Shown piece after piece: positions 1 to 8,633 of a DNA stretch of 30,595 bases (its first letter is position 1; every line of letters begins with the position of its first letter). Below the pieces are notes generated by a model. The model had not been told where the DNA came from. It made no database searches and was given only the letters and a program-made list of their open reading frames with translations. This DNA is from JAXMBX01 sp046349635 (lineage in GTDB: Bacteria > Planctomycetota > Planctomycetia > Planctomycetales > Planctomycetaceae). The translations under genes and the position numbers were made by a program. The stretch spans positions 1 through 30,595 of the forward strand of contig JAXMBX010000056.1 of assembly GCA_046349635.1 (NCBI GenBank), written 5' to 3'.

Positions 1-16
1 CGGATTCTCGAATCCG
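1..16. terminator. Short hairpin behind glycogen synthase
   Basis: A perfect 6-bp stem (CGGATT/AATCCG) with a CTCG loop lies about 35 bases beyond the stop codon of the minus-strand glycogen synthase gene. It sits at the window edge, so no T-run can be judged. It may be a terminator or a chance hairpin. Confidence 0.25.
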
Positions 17-49
17 GGCCGCAAACAACTACCCTCCCACGAGCCTCTG

Positions 50-1990
50 CTACAGTGCCAGACGCTGGCGGATGAATTCCCGTCCCTCGGCCGTGATCTG
101 GGCGTGCTGCGACAGATTCATGCCGCGATACGGAACAATATCAGGCGTCTGCAGCTCCACCAGTCCCGCCGTCTCAAGATCACGCAACTGCAGGCGGAAC
201 CCTTCCGTCATCTCATAAGGACCGAACGATCCCGACTCCAGTTTCCGCAGATTCATGAAGACGTCCGCCGGCATGGACAACAACCGTTCGATCTTCTTGA
301 ACTGCCGCGCCATGTCGATCTGCACGCTTTCCAGCGTCGCTGGCGCGCAGAAGAAGTGGTGAATCCGATGATTCAAGGCCGCTTCGTACAACAGGCGATA
401 CTGCCGCACGGGGACATTCCAGGAGCTATCCCGATTCAACCCGTTGCGCATCAGTTCATGCCACCGCGCTTCGGACGATTTCCGCACCCCCAGCGCCCGG
501 CGCATCGTCTGCAGGCACAGATCCGCCGCCTGCGACACGTGAATCATCCCCGGCCAATGCGACACCGGCCCCTGAAATTCCAGAAATGAAAACCCGTTCG
601 CGTGCGGCGAGGCTTGCTCATCGATCACGGTATCCCGCAGTCCACCCACACCCCGCACCAGCGGCACGGTTCCATACCGCATTCCGGTAAGTTGGGTCAG
701 TCCACAGGGCTCGAACACACTCGGCACCAGCATGATGTCCGTCGTCGCAAACAGCAGATGCGACAGGCCGATATCAAACCCGTTGTAATAATGGCACTGC
801 TGCGGAAGCTTCCGTTGCATCTCTTCCAGCTTGGCGACGTAGCGCTGGCCGCGGTGGTCTGTCCGATCCGCATTCCCCAGCACCGCGAACTGGACGTCTT
901 TGTTCTCGAGACACAGTTTCTCAACCGGCGTCTGCCCGTCCCAGCCGAATCCCATATCCTCGGCCAACGGCACGATCGCGGGCATCTTCTGATCGGTGAT
1001 CCGTGTAATCAGGCCGATCAGCACCGAATCATCCCGCACGTTTGCAAACGGCTTGCCGCCATCCGGGGCGGTCCAGGCACGCAGGTGCTGGCGGATCTTG
1101 ATCTTCTTCCGTTGAATCCACTCGACCGGATCCGTCGGACTGAATCGGCAATTCTCCGGCAGGTAATGGTCCGTTTCCGAGTTCCACTCGTCCGTATCGA
1201 TCCCGTTCACAATGCCGCAGATATTGTGCGCCCGGGATTCCACCACCTGTTCCAATCCGCCCCCCATCACCCGGCTGCGCATCTCCTGGGCATACGTCAG
1301 GCTGACGGTATTCACCAGATCCGCGAACCCGATTCCCCCCTTCGCGAAATTGAACCGCCCCCAGTGTTCCACTGAACGGGTCCGCCCCGGCAGGTAATAT
1401 TCGCTCGGAATCCCCGCGAGCGTCTCCACCTCTCCGAAGTCCTTCGCCCCCTGGTAGGCATCCCCGCCGTTGTTGTGGACGGTATACAACGTCGCCAACC
1501 GCCCCAGGAACGGATGCCCCTTGTACACCGAGTTGATATACACCGGGATCAACCCCGTATGCCAGTCGTTGCAATGCAGCACGTCCGGCCGGAACTCCGT
1601 GAACCGTTCCAGGAAGGCCAGTGTCCCTTGCGCCAGCAGCACCGCCTGTGCTGCCGAGTTCTCTCGCCGGGCCAGCAACTCTGGCTGCCGCAGCAGGTAA
1701 CAGGTCACGGGCGTTTCATTGGCGTGAAACTGCGGCAAACGGTATCGGCTCACGGATAATTGCCGTGTCCCCGCCCCCCAGGGAATGACCAGGTCATCGA
1801 AGATCACATCCTCGAAACGCTTCTCGTGCCCCCGCTCGGAGATCTGTTCATAGCCGGGCATCAGGACCCGGATGTCCGTGTCGTCCCGCTCCGCCAATTC
1901 ACGGGCCAGGCCGGTCGCCACGTCCCCCAGGCCACCGGTCCCGTCAATTCCGCGAACCTGATCCGACACCAACAGTACGTTGAGCTTCAT
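50..1990 (-). CDS. glgA: Glycogen/starch synthase (GT5 family) with C-terminal extension
   Basis: Transfers glucose from ADP-glucose (or UDP-glucose) to the non-reducing end of a growing alpha-1,4-glucan in the cytoplasm. The 646-residue product has the GT5 layout. A GTGGLGDV motif lies at residues 17-24, CNDWHTG at 140-146, RITDQK at 330-335 (Arg330 and Lys335 are the expected phosphate-binding pair) and VFEPCGLTQL at 425-434 with the conserved Glu427. The core ends near residue 545. About 100 further residues (546-646) follow, absent from ordinary synthases of about 480 residues. Their end looks like a winged-helix segment, with a wing-like stretch and a final helix containing TAEGREFI. The normal KTGGL motif reads GTGGL, so the substrate-binding Lys is Gly. 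No other glg gene lies nearby. It starts with ATG and is divergent from the permease. Confidence 0.9.
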   Translation of the reverse strand: MKLNVLLVSDQVRGIDGTGGLGDVATGLARELAERDDTDIRVLMPGYEQISERGHEKRFEDVIFDDLVIPWGAGTRQLSVSRYRLPQFHANETPVTCYLLRQPELLARRENSAAQAVLLAQGTLAFLERFTEFRPDVLHCNDWHTGLIPVYINSVYKGHPFLGRLATLYTVHNNGGDAYQGAKDFGEVETLAGIPSEYYLPGRTRSVEHWGRFNFAKGGIGFADLVNTVSLTYAQEMRSRVMGGGLEQVVESRAHNICGIVNGIDTDEWNSETDHYLPENCRFSPTDPVEWIQRKKIKIRQHLRAWTAPDGGKPFANVRDDSVLIGLITRITDQKMPAIVPLAEDMGFGWDGQTPVEKLCLENKDVQFAVLGNADRTDHRGQRYVAKLEEMQRKLPQQCHYYNGFDIGLSHLLFATTDIMLVPSVFEPCGLTQLTGMRYGTVPLVRGVGGLRDTVIDEQASPHANGFSFLEFQGPVSHWPGMIHVSQAADLCLQTMRRALGVRKSSEARWHELMRNGLNRDSSWNVPVRQYRLLYEAALNHRIHHFFCAPATLESVQIDMARQFKKIERLLSMPADVFMNLRKLESGSFGPYEMTEGFRLQLRDLETAGLVELQTPDIVPYRGMNLSQHAQITAEGREFIRQRLAL

Positions 1991-2428
1991 GGCTCCCAGC
2001 CCGCAACAATATCACTGATCCGGAACAACCCCGGAAAATAACTGGTCTGCAAAAAATGAACGCCCGCGAATCCCATTTTAGGACTCGCTTCTCTCGACTG
2101 TACCGCAATCTGCGAAATTCCGCTCCTCTCTCACGAGAACGCATCCGGGTTGCGATCTGTGCGGAACAGTGAACTGTGGTAAACCACTCCGAAATTGACG
2201 GAATTGCATGCGAATTGAACGGAATTCTTGCCGATTCGGCCCCCTCTGTGGTATTTAGAAGCATCGAATTTACGTAGAGCGCCGGTCGCGTCCAGAGTCA
2301 TGCAAAAAACATTGATTTTGACGCGACACCAAAGCGTCACACGCTCTATGGGAACACCCTTCGACTCGCCTCCGAATCCGCCTCAGATTCGACACTTTAC
2401 AGACCCAGCCGCATTGAGCAGGACGCCC
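1991..2428. other. Divergent intergenic region between glgA and the permease
   Basis: This 438-bp stretch separates two divergent genes and should hold both promoters. An open frame runs from 2228 into the permease, but its first 67 codons do not look like a permease N-terminus. A motif at 2315-2331 (ATTTTGACGCGACACCA) contains a TTGACG box and is followed by GCGTCA, making a TGACGC/GCGTCA inverted repeat. A 16-of-17 match to the motif lies at 16306-16322. Confidence 0.4.
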
Positions 2429-3946
2429 ATGAAACACCTTTTTGCGACGAAATCTCTGCAAGTTCTGTTGAAAGAAGCTGACGGCGATCAACGTCTCCAC
2501 CGTGCACTGGGACCGGTCGCCCTCACCTCGCTGGGGGTCGGAGCAATCATCGGCACCGGGATCTTCGTCCTCGTGGGGAAAGCCGCCCACGACACCACCG
2601 GCCCGGCCCTGATGCTCTCCTTCGTCGTCGCCGGTCTCGCCTGCATCTTCGCCGCCCTCTGCTACGCCGAATTCGCCTCCATGGCCCCCGTCGCCGGGTC
2701 CGCCTACACCTATGCCTACACCACCATGGGGGAGTTCTGGGCCTGGATCATCGGTTGGGATCTCATCCTCGAATATGCCGTCGCCTCCGCCGCCGTCGCC
2801 CACGGCTGGTCCCATTACTTTCAGGATTTACTCAAATCCGGGGGGATTATCTTTCCAGCAATCGTCGGAAACTCCCCTTTCGACTACGACACAAAGCTTG
2901 GCAAATTTGTCTTAACCGGTAGCCTCTTTGATCTTCCCGCAATCTTTATCAGCATCCTGATGACCATCATCCTCGTCGTTGGGATCCGGGAATCCGCCCG
3001 ATTCAACGTCAGCATGGTCATCATCAAGCTCGCCGTCGTGTTCTTCGTGATCATCGTCGGTGCCCAGTACGTGACCCCCGCCAACTGGCACCCCTTTGCT
3101 CCCTATGGTCTCGGCGGAGTCAGCTTCTTCGGGCACACGATTCTGGGGCAATCCGGGCCCAAGGGGGAACCACTGGGCATGATGGCCGGGGCCGCCGTGA
3201 TCTTCTTCTCCTACATCGGCTTCGATTCCATCTCAACGCACTCGGAAGAAGCCAAGAACCCCAAGCGCGACGTCCCCATTGGCATCATCGCCTCCCTGAC
3301 GATCTGCACGCTCCTCTACATCGCCGTCGCGGCCGTTCTCACCGGCATGGTCCCCTACGACAAAATCCACGTCGATGCCCCCGTCTCAAATGCCTTTGCT
3401 CAGGTCGGCATGCCCTGGGCTCAGTCTCTGGTAGCCGCCGGGGCTCTGGCCGGGATCACCTCCGTTCTCCTCGTGATGATGCTCAGCCAACCTCGGGTGC
3501 TCCTTGCCATGGCTCGCGATGGCCTCCTCCCCGACTCCTTCTTTGGGGCCGTGCACCCCAAGTTCCGAACCCCCTGGAAGTCGACCATTATCACGGGCAT
3601 CATCGTCGCCCTCGCCAGTTCGCTCCTTCCCTTGAGCATCTTGGCGGAACTGGTCAACATCGGCACGCTCCTCGCCTTTGTGATCGTCTGCACCGCTGTC
3701 CTCATCATGCGAAAAACCAACCCCGATGCGGAACGCCCCTTCCGATGCCCGCTCGTCCCCCTGACCCCCATCCTGGGGATCATTTTCTGCCTGGTCCTGA
3801 TGTTCTCACTGCCGTGGGAAAACTGGCTCCGGCTGGTCGTCTGGCTGGCCATCGGCATGGCCATCTATTTCACCTATGGCTATCACCACAGCCACCTCGG
3901 TAAGGAACTCAACGCAAAAACTGCCCCAACCTCAAACCCCAGTTGA
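2429..3946 (+). CDS. APC-family amino acid permease (cationic amino acid transporter type)
   Basis: A 505-residue inner-membrane transporter with about 12 hydrophobic segments. Its first helix carries GVGAIIGTGIF (residues 36-46), the unwound substrate-binding motif of the APC superfamily. CYAEFASMAPVAGSAYTY follows, then a helix-loop reading SYIGFDSISTHSEEAKNP, typical of the YfnA/CAT subgroup. Such proteins move amino acids with protons or by exchange; the substrate cannot be told from sequence. I chose the ATG at 2429 because AGGA at 2420-2423 gives a 5-base spacing and the protein then begins just before the family's conserved cytoplasmic segment. A longer reading from 2228 adds 67 unlikely residues. 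lpxB follows on the same strand after 89 bases. Confidence 0.9.
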   Translation: MKHLFATKSLQVLLKEADGDQRLHRALGPVALTSLGVGAIIGTGIFVLVGKAAHDTTGPALMLSFVVAGLACIFAALCYAEFASMAPVAGSAYTYAYTTMGEFWAWIIGWDLILEYAVASAAVAHGWSHYFQDLLKSGGIIFPAIVGNSPFDYDTKLGKFVLTGSLFDLPAIFISILMTIILVVGIRESARFNVSMVIIKLAVVFFVIIVGAQYVTPANWHPFAPYGLGGVSFFGHTILGQSGPKGEPLGMMAGAAVIFFSYIGFDSISTHSEEAKNPKRDVPIGIIASLTICTLLYIAVAAVLTGMVPYDKIHVDAPVSNAFAQVGMPWAQSLVAAGALAGITSVLLVMMLSQPRVLLAMARDGLLPDSFFGAVHPKFRTPWKSTIITGIIVALASSLLPLSILAELVNIGTLLAFVIVCTAVLIMRKTNPDAERPFRCPLVPLTPILGIIFCLVLMFSLPWENWLRLVVWLAIGMAIYFTYGYHHSHLGKELNAKTAPTSNPS

Positions 3947-4035
3947 CATTCTGGCGAGAAGAGCCGTATCCTCTTACGCAGATTTGTGGTGCAGGCTCGC
4001 CTGCCGTTCTGTCTGGCCATCAAGGATGAGAAGCC

Positions 4036-5220
4036 ATGCGTCTGTTTTTCTCCGTCGGAGAGCCGAGTGGCGATCAACACGCCGCTCACCTGATTGAAGA
4101 ACTCCGCCGTCGAGATCCCAACGTGCAGGTCTCCGGCTTTGGTGGTCCCAAGATGGCCGCGGCAGGGGCCGATCTGCTCTTCCCGCTTACTGACCTCGCC
4201 GTCATGGGGGTGCTCGCCGTCCTCCCCTTGATCCAGAAGTTCCGCCAACTCGCCAGAGACGCCGATCAGTGGTTTGAAACCTATCGACCCGACGCCGTCG
4301 TTCTGATCGACTTCCCGGGGTTCAATTGGTGGATCGCTCGTGCCGCGAAACGCCGCGGCATCAAAGTCGTGTATTATTCACCACCCCAGATCTGGGCTTG
4401 GGCCAGTTGGCGCATTCATAAAATGCGCCGCCTCGTGGACCACATCCTCTGCTGCCTTCCCTTCGAATCCGACTGGTACAAAGCCCAGTCTCTCCCCGCC
4501 GAATATGTCGGCCATCCCTTCTTCGACGACATCGCCCACAAGCCGCTCGACCGGGATTTTCTGGAACGCCATCAGCCCGATGCACAAACCCGCATCATCG
4601 GCGTTCTTCCCGGCTCGCGCAACCACGAGGTCCGTCACAACTTCCCGCTGCAGATCCAGGTGATGAAACAACTCGCACGGCGTCATCCCGAGGCCCGCTT
4701 CCTTGTCGCCTGCTACAAGGAACACCAGCGGGATTTCTGCCAGAAAATGCTCGAACGCCAGCGGGTTGAATTCCCCGTGGAACTCTCCGTCGGCAAGACT
4801 TCCGAAATCATCGAAGCCTCAGAACTTTGCCTGATGGTCTCCGGCTCCGTCAGCCTGGAACTCCTCGCCCGCGAAACTCCTGCTGTCGTTCTCTATCACG
4901 TTGACAAGGTGTTCGCCCTTTGCGCGAAGCTGCTCGTCACGTGCAAGTGGATGTCTCTGCCGAATCTGATCGCCGGACGGACCCTGATGCCTGAATTCCC
5001 GCTTTGGGGACGTGCGACCCGGGGAGTCCACGGCATGACGGACACGATCTCCCGTTGGATTTCAGACCGCAGCCTGCTCGATTACAAGGTCGCCGAACTC
5101 GCCGACCTCAAGCGTCAGGTCGCCATCCCCGGCGCCACGACCCGCGCCGCGGAGGCCATCCTCCGCCACATGGGAGTCACGCAAGCCACCCATCCCCAGC
5201 GCTCCCGCGCCGCCGCTTAA
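4036..5220 (+). CDS. lpxB: Lipid-A-disaccharide synthase
   Basis: Condenses UDP-2,3-diacylglucosamine with lipid X (2,3-diacylglucosamine-1-phosphate) to form the lipid A disaccharide on the cytoplasmic face of the inner membrane. The 394-residue product matches GT19 family length. It carries SVGEPSGD (residues 6-13), IDFPGFN (91-97), PPQIWAW (116-122), GVLPGSRNHE (189-198) and SGSVSLELL (269-277), followed by the LPN segment near 308. It starts with ATG, and a purine-rich AAGGATGAGAAG precedes it. It is not clustered with lpxA, lpxD or fabZ; lpxA lies 17 kb away on the other strand. Together they support an outer membrane with lipid A. Confidence 0.95.
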   Translation: MRLFFSVGEPSGDQHAAHLIEELRRRDPNVQVSGFGGPKMAAAGADLLFPLTDLAVMGVLAVLPLIQKFRQLARDADQWFETYRPDAVVLIDFPGFNWWIARAAKRRGIKVVYYSPPQIWAWASWRIHKMRRLVDHILCCLPFESDWYKAQSLPAEYVGHPFFDDIAHKPLDRDFLERHQPDAQTRIIGVLPGSRNHEVRHNFPLQIQVMKQLARRHPEARFLVACYKEHQRDFCQKMLERQRVEFPVELSVGKTSEIIEASELCLMVSGSVSLELLARETPAVVLYHVDKVFALCAKLLVTCKWMSLPNLIAGRTLMPEFPLWGRATRGVHGMTDTISRWISDRSLLDYKVAELADLKRQVAIPGATTRAAEAILRHMGVTQATHPQRSRAAA

Positions 5221-5223
5221 AAA

Positions 5224-5243
5224 CTTCTCCCCCGTGGGAGAAG
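5224..5243. terminator. Hairpin between convergent lpxB and LRR lipoprotein genes
   Basis: A perfect 8-bp stem (CTTCTCCC/GGGAGAAG) with a CCGT loop starts four bases after the lpxB stop. It lacks a clear T-run. It may stop or stabilise the lpxB transcript, or be part of a dispersed palindromic repeat. Confidence 0.35.
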
Positions 5244-5331
5244 GTAGCGGAAGGCCGAACGAAGTGAGGCGGTTCAAACGCCTCAGGCATTGCCCAGACT
5301 GACAGGTGGGACGATCAAGACTCCTCCCGCA

Positions 5332-6708
5332 TTATTCCACAATGTCGATGCCTTTGATCCCGTTCTCGATCTTTTCAAACGACTCGTCCGATAGCTCGAC
5401 GGCTTTCAATTCCAGGGTCTTCAGGTTCTTGAAGCCCAGCAGCACCGGCACGCTGTCATTCGTGATCTTGGTCTCATTCAGCTTCAGCGTCTTGAGATTC
5501 GTCAGTCCGCTCAACGTTGCCAGCCCGGCATCCGAAATCGGAGTCTGATTCAGATCGAGAGTGATCAGCTTGGTCAGCCCGGCCAGATTTTTCAGCCCCG
5601 CATCCGTGATCGGCGCCTGCCACAATTCCAGCCATTCCAGATTCGGAAACGCCGCCAGGCTCGCCAGAGCATCGTCTTTCACCTGCGTTTCGCTCAGGAC
5701 CAGCTTCTTCAACCCGGCAATCCCCTTGAGGTTTGCCAGTCCGCTCCCGGAAATCCCATTGCAACCCCGCAGGTTCAGGGTTCTCAATCCCTTGAGGTTT
5801 GCAAGCGTTTCGAGGCACTTGTCGGTCACGCCGTCCCGCATCAGCGTCAGATCGACCAACCCGGTTAAACCTGACAGGTTTTGAATCCCCTCATCGTTGA
5901 TCGACGTCGCATCTTCCACCGCCAGGACTTTCAACTGCGTCATCCCTTTGACCGCTTCCAGCCCCTTATTCGTCATATTGAAGTTCCGCAGCCGCAGGAC
6001 TTTCAAATTCGTCAGTCCCTGCAAGGCGGTCAGTCCGTCATCCGTCAGATACGTGCAGCCGCGGATATCCAGTTCGGTCAATCCCTTCATCTCGCCGACT
6101 CCGGCCATACCGGCATTGGTCAGACGCGTGAACAGCAGGTCCAGCTTCTTTAGCTTCGGAAATCCTTTGAGCGTCTTGACCACCTCATCAGAGATTCCCG
6201 TCCGTCGCAGGTTGACCTCTTGCAGATTCGTCAATCCTTTGAGCTTCGCAATCCCTGCGTCGGTGATTGCCGGGCTGTTCTCGATGACCAGTTCCTCCAG
6301 CCCGGTCAAATTCTGGGCCGCGTCGAGGCCTTTATCGGTCAAGCTCGGTCCCCACAGGACCAGCGACTTCAACCCGGTCAGTTTGGCCAATGGGGCGAGC
6401 TGATCATCCTTCACTGGAATCGACAGCAGATCGACTCCAATAATCCCACCGGCGGAATTCTTGCGGATTCTGCCGCGTATTTTTTTCAATGCTTCTGCCG
6501 CTTCGACCTGTTCAGGCGTGGCCGCCGCTTCTTCTGTTTTGGGTTCGGCCTTCGCTGGCGGAGCAGGGGGGGCAGGCGTTTCTTTGGCTGCGGCCGGCGG
6601 AGCAACAGGCGTCGAAGGGACGGGTTTGTCCGTTTTGGCGCCACTCTCACAACCCGCCATCACTGCCGCAATCACAAGACCAAACACGCACCATAATTTT
6701 GAATTCAT
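5332..6708 (-). CDS. Leucine-rich-repeat lipoprotein
   Basis: A 458-residue exported protein. Its N-terminus has a hydrophobic signal ending VMAGC, so Cys20 would be lipidated (lipoprotein signal peptidase type). A Pro/Ala-rich linker follows (about residues 28-62), then a short helical segment. From residue 101 to the end there are 14 full leucine-rich repeats of 24-25 residues with the pattern DxGLxxLxGLTxLxxLxLxxTxIT, plus a capping half repeat. This is the RNI/internalin-like class common in planctomycetes. It should form a curved solenoid at the outer surface or in the periplasm and bind protein or glycan; the ligand is unknown. It is convergent with lpxB and divergent from the oxidoreductase gene at 7068. 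Confidence 0.85.
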   Translation of the reverse strand: MNSKLWCVFGLVIAAVMAGCESGAKTDKPVPSTPVAPPAAAKETPAPPAPPAKAEPKTEEAAATPEQVEAAEALKKIRGRIRKNSAGGIIGVDLLSIPVKDDQLAPLAKLTGLKSLVLWGPSLTDKGLDAAQNLTGLEELVIENSPAITDAGIAKLKGLTNLQEVNLRRTGISDEVVKTLKGFPKLKKLDLLFTRLTNAGMAGVGEMKGLTELDIRGCTYLTDDGLTALQGLTNLKVLRLRNFNMTNKGLEAVKGMTQLKVLAVEDATSINDEGIQNLSGLTGLVDLTLMRDGVTDKCLETLANLKGLRTLNLRGCNGISGSGLANLKGIAGLKKLVLSETQVKDDALASLAAFPNLEWLELWQAPITDAGLKNLAGLTKLITLDLNQTPISDAGLATLSGLTNLKTLKLNETKITNDSVPVLLGFKNLKTLELKAVELSDESFEKIENGIKGIDIVE

Positions 6709-7067
6709 TGTTTCTCTTTTTGCGTCGTATTCTCAAGGGGGCCCGTGCCTCACGGCCTTGCCCGGATAAGCCTCTCACAGATTACAAAACGACCCCAGCG
6801 GCAAAAACCTTCGTAATTCGTCAGGTTTTGAGGTGATTCAGAAATCTGAAACCTTCTGATTTCATTTTCCTGCCCGTTGTGGAACCAATTTTGAGGTGCT
6901 ATCCTAAACTATTCAACCCTCCGCCATTGCCTTCCCCGCCTCCCCCCTTGACGGGAGTTCCCTCCTGGGTGTTTCGTGGATCTCTGCCGAACGGTTGACT
7001 GATTCCTGACCGATGAGCCGAGGACTGACTTTATTTCCTTTCACCATTCGTTGTGGACTGGACCCTT
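6709..7067. other. Divergent intergenic region with a repeated TTTTGAGGTG
   Basis: This 359-bp stretch between the LRR lipoprotein and the oxidoreductase gene holds no convincing gene. The decamer TTTTGAGGTG occurs twice in direct orientation, at 6826-6835 and 6889-6898. A GAAATC/GATTTC inverted repeat (6841-6863) lies between them. These could be regulator sites or chance. Confidence 0.3.
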
Positions 7068-8462
7068 ATGAAAAACACAAGCAAGACCCGCCGCAAATTC
7101 ATTCAGGAAGTCTCCGCGATCAGCGCGGGACTGTTCATCACTCCGGCCCTCCGTGCCGAAGACAGCAAATCCGCCAATGAACGCATCCGGTTCGCCTGTA
7201 TTGGAATCGGCGGCAAGGGGCAAAGCGACTCCGCGGACGCCGCCCATCATGGTGACGTCGTCGCCGTCTGCGACATTGATGAAAACACGCTCAATACCCA
7301 GGCGGAGAAGAAATTCGCCAAAGCCGCCCGCTTCACCGACTATCGCGAAATGCTCGACAAGATGGGGAAAGGGATCGACGCCGTCACCGTCAGCACCCCT
7401 GACCACTCCCACACTTCCGCCTCGGTTCGCGCCATGCGGATGGGGAAGCACTGCTTCACGCAGAAGCCTCTGACCCACTCCGTCAGCGAAGCGCGCCTGA
7501 TGGCGAAAGTTGCCCGCGAAGCGAAGGTCGCGACCCAGATGGGAAACCAGGGAACCGCCAACGACACCCTGCGTCAAGCCTCTGCCATCATCAAGTCCGG
7601 GGCGCTGGGCACCATCAAGGAAGTCCACGTCTGGACGAATCGCCCCGTGTGGCCGGGGCAGGGTGGCCCCCGTCCCGCTCCCACTGCCGTTCCCAAGGGT
7701 GTGAACTGGGATCTCTGGATCGGCCCGGCCCCCTTCCGCGACTACGGCCCCGGCTCCCACACCTTCGCCTGGCGCGCCTGGTGGGATTTCGGCACCGGTG
7801 CCCTGGGTGACATGGCCTGCCACACCTTCAACATGCCGTACATGGCCCTCGACCTGAAGAACCCCACCTCGATCGAGGCGGAACACACCGGCCACAACGG
7901 CGACAGCTATCCTGCGTCCTGCAAGATTCTGTTCCAGTTCCCCTCCACCAGCTCTCGCCCGGCCATCCCCGTCACCTGGTACGACGGCGGCAACCTGCCT
8001 CCGGAAGAAATTCTCGGCGGCAAGAAGCTCGGTGGCAATAAGCGCCGCCGCAATAAGAAGGATGACGAAAAAGACGCTGGAGCCGAACCTGTGTTCCCCT
8101 CCAGCGGCGTTCTCGTCGTGGGTGACAAGGACATCCTCCACGGCCACGGCGACTACTGCGGCGGGATCACCCTCCTCAGCGGCAAAGAACCTCCCAAGGT
8201 CGATTTCGTCAAATCCCCGGGTCACTTCGAGGAATTCATTCGGGCCATCCGGGGTGGCGAAGCCGCCGTCTCGAACTTCCCCGAATACTCGGGCGGCCTG
8301 ACGGAAACGATTCTCCTGGGCAACCTCGCCGTCTGGTGCGGCAAGAGCCCCAACAACCCCGGCAAGAAAGTCGAATGGGATTCCGAAAAGCTCGTCGCCA
8401 AGGGCATGCCCGAACTCGACAAGATCATCAATCCTCCCTACCGCAAAGGCTGGGAACTCTAA
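7068..8462 (+). CDS. Gfo/Idh/MocA-family oxidoreductase with Tat signal
   Basis: A predicted NAD(P)-dependent sugar or polyol dehydrogenase exported in folded form. Residues 8-13 read RRKFIQ followed by a hydrophobic stretch ending ALRAED, a twin-arginine signal. The Rossmann domain has IGIGGKG (45-51) and VCDID (67-71). The conserved QKPL lysine motif, normally contacting cofactor and substrate, is at 132-135. The C-terminal domain has the usual WDFGTGALGDMACH segment. A strongly basic insert (about 317-338, KKLGGNKRRRNKKDDEK) interrupts this domain. I prefer ATG 7068 to the in-frame GTG 7053 because it leaves a normal Tat n-region; the ribosome site is weak either way. The reaction is not predictable. 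Behind the stop lie a structured repeat and a terminator. Confidence 0.9.
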   Translation: MKNTSKTRRKFIQEVSAISAGLFITPALRAEDSKSANERIRFACIGIGGKGQSDSADAAHHGDVVAVCDIDENTLNTQAEKKFAKAARFTDYREMLDKMGKGIDAVTVSTPDHSHTSASVRAMRMGKHCFTQKPLTHSVSEARLMAKVAREAKVATQMGNQGTANDTLRQASAIIKSGALGTIKEVHVWTNRPVWPGQGGPRPAPTAVPKGVNWDLWIGPAPFRDYGPGSHTFAWRAWWDFGTGALGDMACHTFNMPYMALDLKNPTSIEAEHTGHNGDSYPASCKILFQFPSTSSRPAIPVTWYDGGNLPPEEILGGKKLGGNKRRRNKKDDEKDAGAEPVFPSSGVLVVGDKDILHGHGDYCGGITLLSGKEPPKVDFVKSPGHFEEFIRAIRGGEAAVSNFPEYSGGLTETILLGNLAVWCGKSPNNPGKKVEWDSEKLVAKGMPELDKIINPPYRKGWEL

Positions 8463-8542
8463 GACCTCCCACAAAATGCTCTGGACGACGTGCGATTTTC
8501 CGAACTCGGAAAGTCAACGTGATCACCAACCGCATTTTGTGA
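8457..8542 (+). repeat. Structured repeat, copy 1, overlapping the end of the oxidoreductase gene
   Basis: The core (8470-8541, 72 bp) begins CACAAAATGC and ends GCATTTTGTG, a perfect 10-bp terminal inverted repeat. Its first 19 and last 22 bases are identical to the outer arms of a second copy at 15453-15525 on the opposite strand. The middle differs between copies; here it folds as GATTTTCCG-AACT-CGGAAAGTC inside an ACGT/ACGT pair. The shared stretch also includes CTCTAAGAC (8457-8465), which contains the gene's stop codon. It may be a MITE/REP-like repeat or a 3'-end RNA structure. I recognise no named family. Confidence 0.75.
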
Positions 8543-8583
8543 AGTATTGGAAGCCTCGATTGATGACAACAATCTGAAAACCC

Positions 8584-8620
8584 AAACGGGTGAATGGCCA
8601 AAACCATTCACCCGTTTTTT
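8584..8620. terminator. Perfect-stem intrinsic terminator
   Basis: A 14-bp perfect stem (8584-8597 with 8604-8617) and a 6-base loop run straight into six T residues (8615-8620). It ends transcription of the oxidoreductase gene. It lies between convergent genes and has a weaker T-rich tail on the minus strand, so it may also serve the gene ending at 8634. Confidence 0.85.
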
Positions 8621-8633
8621 ATTTCCCAGTCGG

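Noticed and set aside
2228..2428. N-terminal extension of the permease by 67 codons
   Set aside because: The extension is not permease-like, and a good ribosome site precedes ATG 2429.
5224..5243. Hairpin behind lpxB as a member of a dispersed repeat
   Set aside because: Only one copy found in the window, so it is listed as a simple hairpin.
6826..6898. Direct TTTTGAGGTG repeat as a strong operator
   Set aside because: A 10-base repeat 63 bp apart is easily chance in 30 kb and has no second copy upstream of another gene.
7041..8474. A 477-codon open frame on the minus strand opposite the oxidoreductase gene
   Set aside because: It mirrors a well-supported gene, has low-complexity Gly/Ala/Val/Glu composition and arises from GC-rich third positions.
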